Below are positions 15,414 to 23,924 of a stretch of DNA of 50,993 bases, in pieces. Below the pieces are notes generated by a model. It did no database searches. It was not told the origin of the DNA and was given only the letters and a program-made list of their open reading frames with translations. Within the stretch, counting starts at the first letter, position 1; every line of letters begins with the position of its first letter. A program made the position numbers and the translations under genes. Origin of the DNA: an uncultured Clostridia bacterium (GTDB lineage: Bacteria > Bacillota > Clostridia > Christensenellales > Borkfalkiaceae); the NCBI GenBank assembly GCA_944367415.1, contig CALVWN010000031.1, forward strand, positions 1 to 50,993, read 5' to 3'.

Positions 15414-16085
15414 CTAAAATTTCCGCTGCGCACTGCGGTGAAAGCCGCGGCGGCGGGTCTCGACGAGGTGATATTCCTGCTCGCGTTCGAGGTCGAAGAG
15501 GCAGGGATTTTTGGAGGAGGCAAAGCGCACCTTCCCGCCGATGTCGGCGACGAGCGCATAGCCGTAGCCGCACAGCACGACGGGAATGCCGCATAAAAAC
15601 GCCTGCGCCCGTGCGAGCATCGGCTCCAAGCCTTCCGAAAACAGCTCGAACACACAGATCGCGACGTCTGCGCCGCAGACGGAGAGCGTCTCCGCGACGC
15701 GCGAAAAATACAGATCTTCTCCGACGATGATGCCGAGTTTTCCGCACGAGGTCTCATAGATCTTGACGCCCGCACCCGCGCGGAAAGCGCTGCCGTCGAT
15801 GCGGTTGACCATGTCAGAGACGCCGAGGATGTGCCCCCGCTCGGCGACGACGACGGATTTTCTGCGCATTCCGCGCGCATCGGTGAAGCAGCCGCTCACG
15901 ACGACGCCGTGCATCTCGCGCGAGAGAACGGCGACGTCCGCAAACAGCCCCGTCTCCCCCTTGAGTTCGCGCTCATAGCTCACTTCCCCGAGCGCCTGGA
16001 ACCCGCACACCAGCACGTCTGCCTGCGCCGCCCGCTCCCCCGAACACTCCGCGAGTGCACCGCCCGTCAAAAATAAGACCCGCAT
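15414..16085 (-). CDS. Degenerate nitrilase-fold protein (223 aa)
   Basis: The ATG at 16085 follows GGAGGGGAGGGG. The chain follows the carbon-nitrogen hydrolase fold: MRVLFLTGG, VVVSGCFTDARGMRRKSVVV, FRAGAGVKIYETSCGKLGIIVGED and a Cys-containing sheet region after it. The catalytic Glu-Lys-Cys triad appears incomplete: where the family has the nucleophile (pattern GLxICYD) this protein has GIIVGED with Gly122, and the segment with the catalytic Lys reads VSDMVNRIDG. At 223 residues it is also shorter than the usual 260-300. It may be a non-catalytic, ligand-binding relative. No operon partners are obvious; a promoter lies just upstream. Confidence 0.65.
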   Translation of the reverse strand: MRVLFLTGGALAECSGERAAQADVLVCGFQALGEVSYERELKGETGLFADVAVLSREMHGVVVSGCFTDARGMRRKSVVVAERGHILGVSDMVNRIDGSAFRAGAGVKIYETSCGKLGIIVGEDLYFSRVAETLSVCGADVAICVFELFSEGLEPMLARAQAFLCGIPVVLCGYGYALVADIGGKVRFASSKNPCLFDLEREQEYHLVETRRRGFHRSAQRKF

Positions 16086-16103
16086 AACCCCTCCCCTCCA
16101 CGC

Positions 16104-16133
16104 AGTATATGCGGCGGCTCCCATTCTTGACAA
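16104..16133 (-). promoter_or_regulatory. Promoter of the nitrilase-fold gene
   Basis: Minus strand TTGTCA (16128-16133), 18 bp, TATACT (16104-16109). The -35 overlaps the T-run of the terminator of the preceding BspA-type gene. Confidence 0.7.
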
Positions 16134-16164
16134 AAAAGCGTATGAGCCGAAGCCCATACGCTTT
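16132..16164 (-). terminator. Intrinsic terminator of the BspA-type gene
   Basis: AAAGCGTATG and CATACGCTTT (16135-16164) form a 10-bp stem capped on the minus strand by a UUCG-type tetraloop extension, followed by T6. Confidence 0.92.
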
Positions 16165-16193
16165 GTTTTTTGCCGGCACATCGCCCGCTTTGC

Positions 16194-18285
16194 TCATTCC
16201 CCTTGGTAGTTATAGACGATATTTGCGTTGAGAAGAGCGTCATTTTCCATATCGATCGCAATCTGCTCCCATTGTTCCTGCGTGCCCGTATAATAGACCG
16301 TCTCCAACTGATCGCAATAATAGAACGCATACTCTCCGATGGAAGTGACGCTGTCCGGGATCACGATGCTCGTAAGGTTGTTGCAATCATAGAACGTATG
16401 CTCCCCGATGGCTGTAATGCTGTCCGGAATTGCAATGCTCGTAAGGCTGTCGCAATAAGCGAACGCCCAATCGGCAATCAGCGTCGTTCCATCCTTGATT
16501 GTATAATCGCCCACAAGATTATACTTTGCTCCAATCAAATACGTTCCGATATAGAGTACGTCGTCTTCCCAATTTTGCTCATTGTTATAATACGCAGTTC
16601 CGGAGAAAGCAATATTTCCGATGAAAGTGACGCTGTCCGGGATCACAATGCGCGAAAGGCCGGCGCAAGAATTGAATGCAGCATACCCGATGGAAGTGAC
16701 ACTGTCCGGGAGCTCAATGCTCGTAAGGCTGGCACAATCATAGAACGCCATATTCCCAATGGAAGTGACGGTATCCGGGATAGTGATACTCGTAAGACCG
16801 CAACATGAGAACGCCACACTCCCGATGAAAGTGACGCTGCCGTCATCCGGTATGACACTGGTTTTGCAGCCTGCTACCAAAGTCTTACTTGCCGTTTCGA
16901 TGATGCAATTCCCCGAGCTGTGATAGACTTTGTTCTCTTTCGAAACAACAATGCTCGTAAGACTTTCGCAATCCGCAAATGTTCCACGAACTAATCCTGT
17001 ATCAGCGACCACTCCATCTCCGATGGAAGTAACGCCATCGCCGATCGTAACGCTCGCAAGACCGGTGCAAGAAGCGAAAGCTTCATACCCGATGAAAGTA
17101 ACACTGTTCGGGATGACAATGCTCGTAAGGCTGTCGCAAAATGAGAACGCACAACAGGCAATCAGTGTGGTTCCATCCTTGATCGTGTAATCGCCCGAAA
17201 CTTTGGCGTCGATCAAATATGTTCCGATACAGAGAACACCATCTTTCCAATTTTGTTCATTGTTATAATATGCAGTTCCGGAGAACGCAAAGCCTCCGAT
17301 GAAAGTGATGCCGTCGCCGATCGTGATGCTCGTAAGATTGAAACACCAATGAAACGCCTGATTCCCGATGGAAGTGACACTGTCAGGGATCGTAACGCTC
17401 GTCAGGCTGACGCAAATTGAGGACATATCACTGCCACCGAACGCCTGATCGGCAATCAAAGTCGTTCCGTCCTTGATCGTGTAATCGCCCGAAACTCTAG
17501 CGTCGATCAAATACGTTCCGATATAGAGAACGCCATCTTCCCAATTTTGCACATTGTTATAATATACAGTTCCGGAGAACGCATCAGGCCCGATGTGAGT
17601 GACGCCATCGCCGATCGTGACACTCGCAAGGTTTTTGCAATCTTCGAACGCAGAACCCCCAATGTAAGTGATGCTGTCCGGGATCGTAACACTTATAAGT
17701 AAGGCTGGCGCAGTTAATAAACGCCGTATCCATGATGAAGCTGACGGGAAGCCCATTGAAGACGGATGGGATGACGACGTCAGTATCGTTACAGGTTCCA
17801 ATACCGAGCACAACATAGGTATCGACAAGAAGAGCAAGCTCAAGCCCTTCGGAGCCGACAACCGGTTCGGGTTCCGGCTCAGGTTCAGGTTCCGGCTCAG
17901 GTTCCGGCTCAGGCTCGGGTTCCGGCTCGGGTTCAGGTTCCGGCTCAGGCTCAGGTTCAGGTTCCGGCTCAGGCTCAGGCTCGGGTTCGGGTTCGGGCTC
18001 GGGTTCGGGCTCGGGTTCGGGTTCCGGCTCGGGTTCGGGCTCGGGTTCGGGCTCGGGCTCAGGCTCAGGTTCCGGCTCGGGATCCGGCTCGGGTTCCGGC
18101 TCGGGTTCCGGCTCGTCAGGTTCACCGGGATCCGTCTCAGGCTCGTCGGGATCCGGGTCGTCGGGTTCGGGTGTGACGATCCCGGGATCGTTCCCGGGGG
18201 CAGCCGGATCCGCACAGGACGTCGCAATGCCGACTGTCCCCAACGCCAGTATCATACACAACAGAAACGCCAAGAATTTTTTCAT
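16194..18285 (-). pseudogene. BspA-type leucine-rich-repeat lipoprotein, frameshifted by a TAAG duplication
   Basis: The N-terminus from the ATG at 18285 (AAGGAG upstream) has a lipoprotein signal ([17 protein letters not shown], Cys at about 24), a Pro/Asp/Glu stretch of about 80 EP-type repeats, and then the first BspA-type repeat up to INCASLT. There the frame breaks: TAAG is duplicated in tandem at 17696-17703. Removing one copy restores [17 protein letters not shown] and leads into a long array of LRR_5 repeats (SLTSIVIPDSVTSIGEYAF type) to the stop at 16194. The corrected length is exactly 696 codons. As given, the product would stop after 233 residues. The cause may be a true mutation, slippage-based switching or a sequencing error. 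BspA proteins are surface proteins that bind host or bacterial surfaces. Confidence 0.85.
17865..18120 (-). repeat. Low-complexity coding repeat (Glu-Pro)n
   Basis: Hexanucleotide-like units (GAACCG/GAGCCC on the coding strand) encode about 80 residues of Glu-Pro dipeptides between the lipoprotein signal and the LRR region. Such a stretch usually forms a stiff spacer that lifts a domain off the cell surface, and the DNA is prone to length change. Confidence 0.9.
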
Positions 18286-18306
18286 ATGCTCACACTCCTT
18301 GACGAC

Positions 18307-18335
18307 AGAATAATATATAAATTGCCATTTGTCAA
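18307..18335 (-). promoter_or_regulatory. Sigma-A promoter of the BspA-type gene
   Basis: Minus strand TTGACA (18330-18335), 17 bp, TATTCT (18307-18312), 21 nt before the start codon. Confidence 0.8.
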
Positions 18336-18407
18336 GAAAAGTGATTTATTTTATTAAAAAACTTATAATAATTCTTGCCCGGGATGTGATCGGATGGAGA
18401 TCGAAAT

Positions 18408-18433
18408 AAAAAAGACGCGCCGTGCAGCGCGTC
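18408..18433 (-). terminator. Intrinsic terminator of the second degV gene
   Basis: GACGCGC (18414-18420) pairs with GCGCGTC (18427-18433); on the minus strand T6 follows. Confidence 0.9.
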
Positions 18434-18445
18434 CCTGATGCAAAA

Positions 18446-19318
18446 TTATCTGTGACGTCCTTTGAAGAAGAGCGCGACCGTGCCTGCCCCGGAATGGGTA
18501 CCGATGACGCTTCCGATCATATTGACGAAGAAGTTACGCGCCCCGAAGCGGTTGCGGATGAGGCCGATGAGATAATCGACATCCGCCTGGCAGTCGCCGT
18601 GACTGATAAAGACGGGATCGTCTTTGCCGAGCGTCTGCAATTCGGTCATCTTGTCGACGAGCGCGGCGAGCGATTTCTTTCTGCCCATCGCCTTGCCGAT
18701 CGCAATGAGGTGCCCCGCGTCGTCCACATGGAGAACGGGCTTGATATTGAGCATCTTGCCGACGACCGCCGTCGCGCCGGAGACTCTGCCGCCGCGCTTG
18801 AGATGGAAGAGATCGTCCACCGTGAAGAAATGGCAGATCTGCCCCTTCAGTTCCTCCGCGTAGGCGTACGTCTCCTCGATGGAGGCGCCGCTGTCCGCCT
18901 TCTTGACGAGATAGTCGACAAACAGCCCCTGTCCGAGCGACGCGCACAGCGAGTCGACGACAAAGACTTTCTGCGCGGGATAGGTCTCGGCAAGCTCTTT
19001 CGCCGCCGTGCAATAGCTCTCGTACGTTCCGGAAAGTCCGGACGAGAAGGAGACGACGAGCACGTCCTTGCCCGCCTTCAGGAAAGGTTCGATATGCGCG
19101 CTCGCCTGCGCGGGCGTCACCTGGAAGGTCTTGGGCATCGCGCCACCGCGCAGAAGCTCGTAGAACTTTTTGACGTCCATCGTCGCGCCGTCGTCGCCGC
19201 CGTACGTCACGCCGTCCATCGTGAACCCGAGCTGCACGCACGCGATGTCGTGCTGGGTATAGTATTCGTCGGGAAGATCGCTCCCTGTGTCCGTCATCAA
19301 GACAAAATTTCTTGCCAT
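18446..19318 (-). CDS. DegV family fatty-acid-binding protein, second copy (290 aa)
   Basis: MARNFVLMTDTGSDLPDEY is the DegV N-terminus. VVSFSSGLSGTYESYCTAAK carries the SSGLSGT lipid-binding loop; LKRGGRVSGATAVVGKMLNIKPVL and a C-terminal IGTHSGAGTVALFF complete the pattern. It is a clear paralogue of 13768-14637 but not a recent duplicate. AAGGA lies 10 nt before the ATG at 19318. A consensus promoter (19374-19402) and a terminator (18408-18433) make it monocistronic. Several DegV copies with different fatty-acid preferences are common in Firmicutes. Confidence 0.93.
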   Translation of the reverse strand: MARNFVLMTDTGSDLPDEYYTQHDIACVQLGFTMDGVTYGGDDGATMDVKKFYELLRGGAMPKTFQVTPAQASAHIEPFLKAGKDVLVVSFSSGLSGTYESYCTAAKELAETYPAQKVFVVDSLCASLGQGLFVDYLVKKADSGASIEETYAYAEELKGQICHFFTVDDLFHLKRGGRVSGATAVVGKMLNIKPVLHVDDAGHLIAIGKAMGRKKSLAALVDKMTELQTLGKDDPVFISHGDCQADVDYLIGLIRNRFGARNFFVNMIGSVIGTHSGAGTVALFFKGRHR

Positions 19319-19373
19319 AGTTCGTTCATCCTTTTTTGAAATCGTGAGCAGACTCTCCCCCTGCTTTGCTTAA

Positions 19374-19402
19374 ATTATACACAAAGGCAACAAAAAAGTC
19401 AA
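19374..19402 (-). promoter_or_regulatory. Sigma-A promoter of the second degV gene
   Basis: Minus strand TTGACT (19397-19402), 17 bp, TATAAT (19374-19379). Confidence 0.9.
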
Positions 19403-19417
19403 ACGCTTGACGCGGCA

Positions 19418-19642
19418 TCAGAACAATACCGTGAAATTTTTTACGCGCGTGATGCGGAAGGTGATCGTAACGACGCCGCCCGATTTTTCCTCGCGCAGCG
19501 AAAACGCAACGCGTCCGTCCAGGTCGAAATACTCCTGCGCGACGTGCGCAAAGTCGCGTACGGCGGCAGCCTCCACTTCGTCGGTGATGATCGCCTTGTC
19601 CTTGCGGAGCAGGTCTTCCAGCCTGCGCATCTCCTCTTTCAT
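19418..19642 (-). CDS. minE: Small MinE-like protein after minD (74 aa)
   Basis: The start overlaps the minD stop by 4 nt (ATGA). The chain has a charged N-terminal helix (MKEEMRRLEDLLRKDKAI), then AAAVRDFAHVAQEYFDLDG and RVAFSLREEKSGG, and a final strand (VTITFRITRV). This follows the helix-then-beta layout of the MinE topological domain, where a D-I-x2-V-I-x2-Y-x2-I-D pattern is typical. Similarity is weak, so the name rests partly on position. MinE displaces MinD from the membrane and sets up pole-to-pole oscillation. Alternatively it is an unrelated small partner of the ATPase. Confidence 0.55.
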   Translation of the reverse strand: MKEEMRRLEDLLRKDKAIITDEVEAAAVRDFAHVAQEYFDLDGRVAFSLREEKSGGVVTITFRITRVKNFTVLF

Positions 19643-20361
19643 CTTCTCCTCCCGGAAAGCGCCTGCGCGGCGCGCGGCAACTGCAAAATGTTCTCCGCGA
19701 GCAGGCGGAAAGTGCGCGAGCGCGGGACGATATTTTCGGTAAACACCCTGTCCTCCTCGGCGATCGTTCCGACCAGCGGCAGGCGAAGGGTGTCCGAGAT
19801 CTCCTCGGGCGAGAGCAATTCGCTGCGCCGCCGTTCCCGACGCGCAAGATTGACGACAAGTCCTTCCGCCGCAAAGCGATAGCTCGAAAGAATGCCTGCG
19901 ACGCGGTCGGCATCGCGCAGCGCGGAGATGTGCGGCGTGGTGACGAGCAGCGCCTCCTCCGCGCAGGATGCGGCACGGTGAAAACCGTCCTCGATGCCCG
20001 CCGGAGAGTCGATGAGAATGAAGTCAAACTGCGGCGAGAGCGTCTCCAGCACGAGGCGGATCGCCTGCGGTGAGACGTACTGTTCGAGCACGCGATTGCT
20101 GGAGAGCGAACAGAGCGTCGGATAGTACGGATGGGTGACGAGCGCCTGCTTGGGGCGGCATCTGCCTTCGACCGCGTCGAGAATGTCGTAGACGGCACGG
20201 TTCTCGACGCCCAGCACGACGTCGGCATTGTTCAGTCCGAAGTCGAGGTCGCAGACGATGACGCGGAATCCCCTGCGCGCAAGCTGAACGCCGAGGTTGC
20301 AGCAGACCGTCGTCTTCCCGACGCCGCCCTTCCCCGACGTGATAACGATTTTTCTTGCCAT
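19639..20361 (-). CDS. minD: Septum-site determining ATPase MinD
   Basis: Start at 20361 (GGGAGG upstream). Deviant Walker A motif SGKGGVGKTT at the N-terminus, CDLDFGLNNADVVLG, LIDSPAGIEDGFHRA and TTPHISALRDADRVAG are the MinD signature. ParA-superfamily ATPase that recruits MinC to the membrane to block polar division. 240 residues is slightly short (usual 265-270). The C-terminal end (LSGRRR) lacks an evident amphipathic membrane-targeting helix, unless the stretch FRLLAENILQLPRAA serves for this. No minC lies next to it. The small MinE-like gene follows with a 4-nt overlap. Confidence 0.9.
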   Translation of the reverse strand: MARKIVITSGKGGVGKTTVCCNLGVQLARRGFRVIVCDLDFGLNNADVVLGVENRAVYDILDAVEGRCRPKQALVTHPYYPTLCSLSSNRVLEQYVSPQAIRLVLETLSPQFDFILIDSPAGIEDGFHRAASCAEEALLVTTPHISALRDADRVAGILSSYRFAAEGLVVNLARRERRRSELLSPEEISDTLRLPLVGTIAEEDRVFTENIVPRSRTFRLLAENILQLPRAAQALSGRRR

Positions 20362-20451
20362 GGTGCCTCCCGCGCGCATTTTTCCGTATGATACCACGCA
20401 TCGGAGGGCGGCAGGAGAGGAAAATTTGCCGCTTTGCGTCGATTGTACGCG

Positions 20452-20479
20452 AAAAGGGCTTCGCCGTGCGGCGAAGCCC
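20452..20479 (-). terminator. Intrinsic terminator after the ABC exporter operon
   Basis: GGGCTTCGCC (20456-20465) pairs perfectly with GGCGAAGCCC (20470-20479); on the minus strand T4 follows. It ends the marR/ABC/small-ORF unit ahead of minD. Confidence 0.85.
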
Positions 20480-20484
20480 CCCTC

Positions 20485-20559
20485 TCACTTTCGTAACAGT
20501 TCGCGGATGTATGTCTCGTATTCCTCATCCGTGAGTTTTTTGATCTTCTTCTTTGCCAT
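20485..20559 (-). CDS. Very small ORF, 24 residues, after the ABC exporter
   Basis: From the ATG at 20559 (AAAGGGG 8 nt upstream) the frame encodes a lysine-rich start (MAKKKIKKL), then TDEEYETYIRELL and a final RK before the stop. It lies 55 nt after the ABC gene and just before the terminator, so it would be the last gene of that operon. A short basic, helix-forming peptide is plausible as a real product. I do not recognise a family. Too short to be certain. Confidence 0.5.
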   Translation of the reverse strand: MAKKKIKKLTDEEYETYIRELLRK

Positions 20560-20614
20560 AGGCGCGCCCCTTTGGTGTTCGTAGTACCCAAAGTATGGAC
20601 GCGTTTTCGCCCTT

Positions 20615-23296
20615 TTATTCGGTGCGCAGCGCAATGACGGGATCTGTTTGCGCCGCGGACTGCGCGGGGATCAGCCCCGAGATGAGCGTCAGCACCACGC
20701 TGACGAGCACCATGATGAGCGCCGTCGTGAACGGCAATGCGGCGATCCCGGCAATGCCCGTCAGAGACTCGATGATGAGGTTGATGAAGATCGAGATGAC
20801 GTAGGAAAGCCCGATGCCGATCAGCCCCGCGCCGAGACCGATGATGAACGTCTCCGCATTGAAGAGGTTACGGACATCCTGTTTTCGCGCGCCGAGCGAT
20901 CGCAATACGCCGATCTCCTTGACGCGCTCGACGACCGAGACATAGGTGATAATGCCGATCATGACCGAGGACACGACGAGCGAGATCGCCGTGAACGCGA
21001 CAAGCACATAGGTGATGATGTCGAGGATCTCCTGCACCATGCCCATCAGCAGCCCCACCGTATCGGTATAAGTGATCTGGAGCGCGCGGTCTTCCTCGGT
21101 CGCATCATGGTCGGTATTCCACTGGTCGAGATAGGCGAGAATATTCTCCTTGCTGTCAAAATCCTTTGCGTAGATGGAGAGCCCGCTCACGTCGTCGCTG
21201 CCGCCGAGGATCTTGATCGCGGCATCCGCCGTCTGAGAGACATACACATTGGAACCCGGCATGATCTCGTACAGCGTATAAGAAGAAGTGATATTGTCGG
21301 TGACGACGGGCATCAGATAGATCTGTGAACCGCCGTAACTGAAATAGGCGTCCTCGCTCTGCATCCACTGCACGATCTCCGACTGCAGATTGCCTGCAAT
21401 GTACGCCTTCACCGTATTTTCGGTGAGGTTGAGCCCCGAGGAAAGACACCCGTAGGTGTATTCATCCTTGAGACGGAGGATGCCGGAGATCGTCAGATTG
21501 ATCCCCTCGCCCTCTTCTGCCACAAAATCTTCATTGTCACGCTGCCCTTCATAGCTGAATGCGTATTGGCTGCGCAGATAGTCCGCCTGCGTCCATCCCT
21601 CGTTTTTCGTGTACACTTCATCGTTATAGAAAAACGTGTAGCTCTTGCCGAGGATGTCGTCGAAACTCACTTTGTCGGCGTCGGGATCGACCTCCGCCGC
21701 ACCGTCTTCATCCCCGAGGTTGAAGAGATCCATAAAACGGTCTTCGGGCAAAAGTCCGATCTGCGCGAGCGTCAGGTCGGTCACCTGGTTGTTGGTGCCG
21801 ACGACGAGCACGATCTCATTCACATTCTCGGGATCGGGAAAATGCCCGGCGATCACTTCATACTGCGAAAGAACGTATTCGCCGTATCCCATATTGCTGG
21901 AATCCGACGTTCCCGGCATGACGTTGACAACATCCAAAAAGTAATCGGCAAACCCGACGAGGGAGTCGTATTGCGACGCGAACGCCATGAGGTCGGCGAT
22001 ATATTTATTCTTCAGATTGGAGAGCGAACGCGTCGTCAGCTCGGTTCTGGAGCTGTCATTGTCGGGAAATGTCTCCGCCTGCAAAAAGAGATTGTCCGAA
22101 ATGGCTGCGCCGTATTTGTACATGATCTCGGCGTACCAGTCGGGATCCATTTCTGCAAGATAATCGAGATACTCCTGCGTAATGTTGGTCTGCGTCGCCA
22201 TCCCGTTGGCAAGGCTCGTAAGGAAAGAGTCGATATACACTTTGTCCGTAAGCTCGGACAGATCGGGCATATCCTGCGGCGACGTGAAGGAAGACATTGC
22301 CGACGCGATATCGAAGGAACTCTCCGAGACCGTGATCGGATAGTAGGAGAGCATATCCTCTTCCGTCTTCTTGACATAGTTGTTGAACCCTGCCGAGAGC
22401 GCGAGAACGAGGCTGACGCTGATGATGCCGATGCTCCCCGCAACGGAAGTGAGGATGGTGCGCCCCTTTTTGGTGAGCAGGTTCTTCGCGCTGAGCGCGA
22501 GCGACGTCAGAAAGCTCATGCGGGCGCGCGGCTTGCGCGCTCTCTTTTTGCCCTCCTGCGGCTGCTGTTCCGCGCCTGCGTCTTCCGCGGGCTTCTCGAC
22601 GGGCGCTTCCGTCGCGGAATCGTAGGGCATGGAATCCGACTCCACCACACCGTCCTTCAGCTTGACGATACGCGAAGCGTACCGGTAGGCGAGTTCGGGG
22701 TTGTGCGTGACCATGATGACGAGGCGTTCCCCCGCGATCTCCTTGATGAGATCCATGATCTGCACGCTCGTCTCCGAATCGAGCGCACCCGTCGGTTCGT
22801 CGGCGAGCAGGATATCGGGATTGTTGACGAGCGCACGCGCGATGGCGACACGCTGCATCTGTCCGCCCGAGAGCTGGTTGGGCCGCTTGTTCAGCTCCTT
22901 TCCGAGCCCCACCCGCTCGAGTGCCTCGGCGGCGCGCCTTCTGCGCTCCTCTCTGCCGACGCCCGCGATGGTGAGCGCGAGTTCGACGTTGCCCAAGACC
23001 GTCTGGTGCGGGATGAGGTTGTACGTCTGAAAGATAAACCCGATGCGGTGGTTGCGGTAGACGTCCCAGTCGCGGTCGCTGTAATCCTTCGTCGAGCGCC
23101 CCTGGATGACGAGGTCGCCCGAGGTATAATGGTCGAGTCCGCCGATAATATTGAGGAGCGTCGTCTTGCCGCAGCCCGACGCTCCCAAAATGCAGACGAA
23201 CTCATTTTCACGAAACTCGAGATTGATCCCCTTGAGTGCGTGAACATCCCCGGAAGCCGCCTTGTAGACTTTCCGGATGTCAGTCAATTTCAGCAT
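20615..23296 (-). CDS. MacB-like ABC exporter, ATPase and FtsX permease in one chain (893 aa)
   Basis: Start at 23296 ([12 protein letters not shown]); the frame before it is a shadow of marR. Residues 1-230 form an ABC ATPase with GASGCGKTT (Walker A), [15 protein letters not shown] (signature) and [14 protein letters not shown] (Walker B). An acidic linker rich in Ala/Glu/Pro and a basic stretch ([10 protein letters not shown]) follow, then one membrane segment near residue 300, about 450 extracellular residues, and a C-terminal FtsX domain with three membrane segments and the pattern [23 protein letters not shown]. This is the MacB/LolCDE superfamily, which moves lipoproteins, peptides or antimicrobials without classical channel transport. 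The MarR gene lies 43 bp upstream. Substrate unknown. Confidence 0.92.
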   Translation of the reverse strand: MLKLTDIRKVYKAASGDVHALKGINLEFRENEFVCILGASGCGKTTLLNIIGGLDHYTSGDLVIQGRSTKDYSDRDWDVYRNHRIGFIFQTYNLIPHQTVLGNVELALTIAGVGREERRRRAAEALERVGLGKELNKRPNQLSGGQMQRVAIARALVNNPDILLADEPTGALDSETSVQIMDLIKEIAGERLVIMVTHNPELAYRYASRIVKLKDGVVESDSMPYDSATEAPVEKPAEDAGAEQQPQEGKKRARKPRARMSFLTSLALSAKNLLTKKGRTILTSVAGSIGIISVSLVLALSAGFNNYVKKTEEDMLSYYPITVSESSFDIASAMSSFTSPQDMPDLSELTDKVYIDSFLTSLANGMATQTNITQEYLDYLAEMDPDWYAEIMYKYGAAISDNLFLQAETFPDNDSSRTELTTRSLSNLKNKYIADLMAFASQYDSLVGFADYFLDVVNVMPGTSDSSNMGYGEYVLSQYEVIAGHFPDPENVNEIVLVVGTNNQVTDLTLAQIGLLPEDRFMDLFNLGDEDGAAEVDPDADKVSFDDILGKSYTFFYNDEVYTKNEGWTQADYLRSQYAFSYEGQRDNEDFVAEEGEGINLTISGILRLKDEYTYGCLSSGLNLTENTVKAYIAGNLQSEIVQWMQSEDAYFSYGGSQIYLMPVVTDNITSSYTLYEIMPGSNVYVSQTADAAIKILGGSDDVSGLSIYAKDFDSKENILAYLDQWNTDHDATEEDRALQITYTDTVGLLMGMVQEILDIITYVLVAFTAISLVVSSVMIGIITYVSVVERVKEIGVLRSLGARKQDVRNLFNAETFIIGLGAGLIGIGLSYVISIFINLIIESLTGIAGIAALPFTTALIMVLVSVVLTLISGLIPAQSAAQTDPVIALRTE

Positions 23297-23339
23297 GATC
23301 TGTCCCTGTTTTGCATGACACGCCCCGTCGGAGGTGCGG

Positions 23340-23807
23340 TCAGCCCTTTGCGGCGCGTTCCTGCGCGATCTCCTTGAGCACCTTCTCGATCGCATCGTGC
23401 AGATCGTCGTAGAGCGCAAAAAACTGTCTGATCTTCTCCTCGCCCACTTCCGAGACGATGCGCTCCATCGTGGCGTTCGCCTCCTTGCACTGTTCCTCGA
23501 ATACGGCGCGCGCGTTCTCCGAGAGACGGATATACGCGATCTTTCTGTCCGTCGGCGAGGCAACGCGGGCGACGACGCCGTCTTTTTCCATCTTGGTCAC
23601 GATCTGGGAGACGGCGGAACGCGTGATCCCGAGGCGGCGCGCAAGTTCGGAGGAGATGATGCTCTTGCCCTTCTCCTCATCGAGAATGACTTCGCGCAGC
23701 AGGCGGAACTCCGTCCGCGACAGCTCGTGCGCGCCCGCGAAGAAATCGATGTTCTCCATGTTGCGCATCAGCTGAAAGCATTTGATGAGATATTCGTTGA
23801 TTTCCAT
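23340..23807 (-). CDS. MarR family transcriptional regulator (155 aa)
   Basis: Winged helix-turn-helix: ELSRTEFRLLREV, then SSELARRLGITRSAVSQIVTKMEKDG as recognition helix region and VASPTDRKIAYIRLS as the wing, flanked by helical dimerisation segments. A perfect promoter lies upstream, and an imperfect inverted repeat sits between it and the gene. It precedes the ABC exporter by 43 bp in the same direction, the usual arrangement for a regulator that represses its own operon until a drug or peptide signal releases it. Signal unknown. Confidence 0.93.
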   Translation of the reverse strand: MEINEYLIKCFQLMRNMENIDFFAGAHELSRTEFRLLREVILDEEKGKSIISSELARRLGITRSAVSQIVTKMEKDGVVARVASPTDRKIAYIRLSENARAVFEEQCKEANATMERIVSEVGEEKIRQFFALYDDLHDAIEKVLKEIAQERAAKG

Positions 23808-23827
23808 AACAAATTCCTCCTGGATGT

Positions 23828-23886
23828 TTGTATTCGGCTGAACAATTTACATGGTTTATTATAGCGTGCCTCCCATACGATGTCAA
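23828..23886 (-). promoter_or_regulatory. Promoter and possible operator of the marR/ABC operon
   Basis: Minus strand TTGACA (23881-23886), 17 bp, TATAAT (23858-23863). Downstream, TTGTATTC (23828-23835) and GAACAA (23840-23845) form an imperfect inverted repeat around GGCT, a candidate MarR site that would block elongation or early transcription. Confidence 0.75.
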
Positions 23887-23924
23887 CCCCGGAAAAGACA
23901 ATTTTAAGTAAATTCACAATTTTA

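Noticed and set aside
17865-18120. CRISPR-like or satellite repeat
   Set aside because: Units are 6 bp, in frame and encode Glu-Pro between a lipoprotein signal and LRR repeats; no spacers.
16194-18227. 677-codon ORF starting in the Glu-Pro region as the real LRR gene
   Set aside because: Its first about 170 residues are an out-of-frame reading of the Glu-Pro repeats (Arg/Asn/Pro/Ser-rich). The true start is at 18285 and the TAAG duplication explains the frame change.
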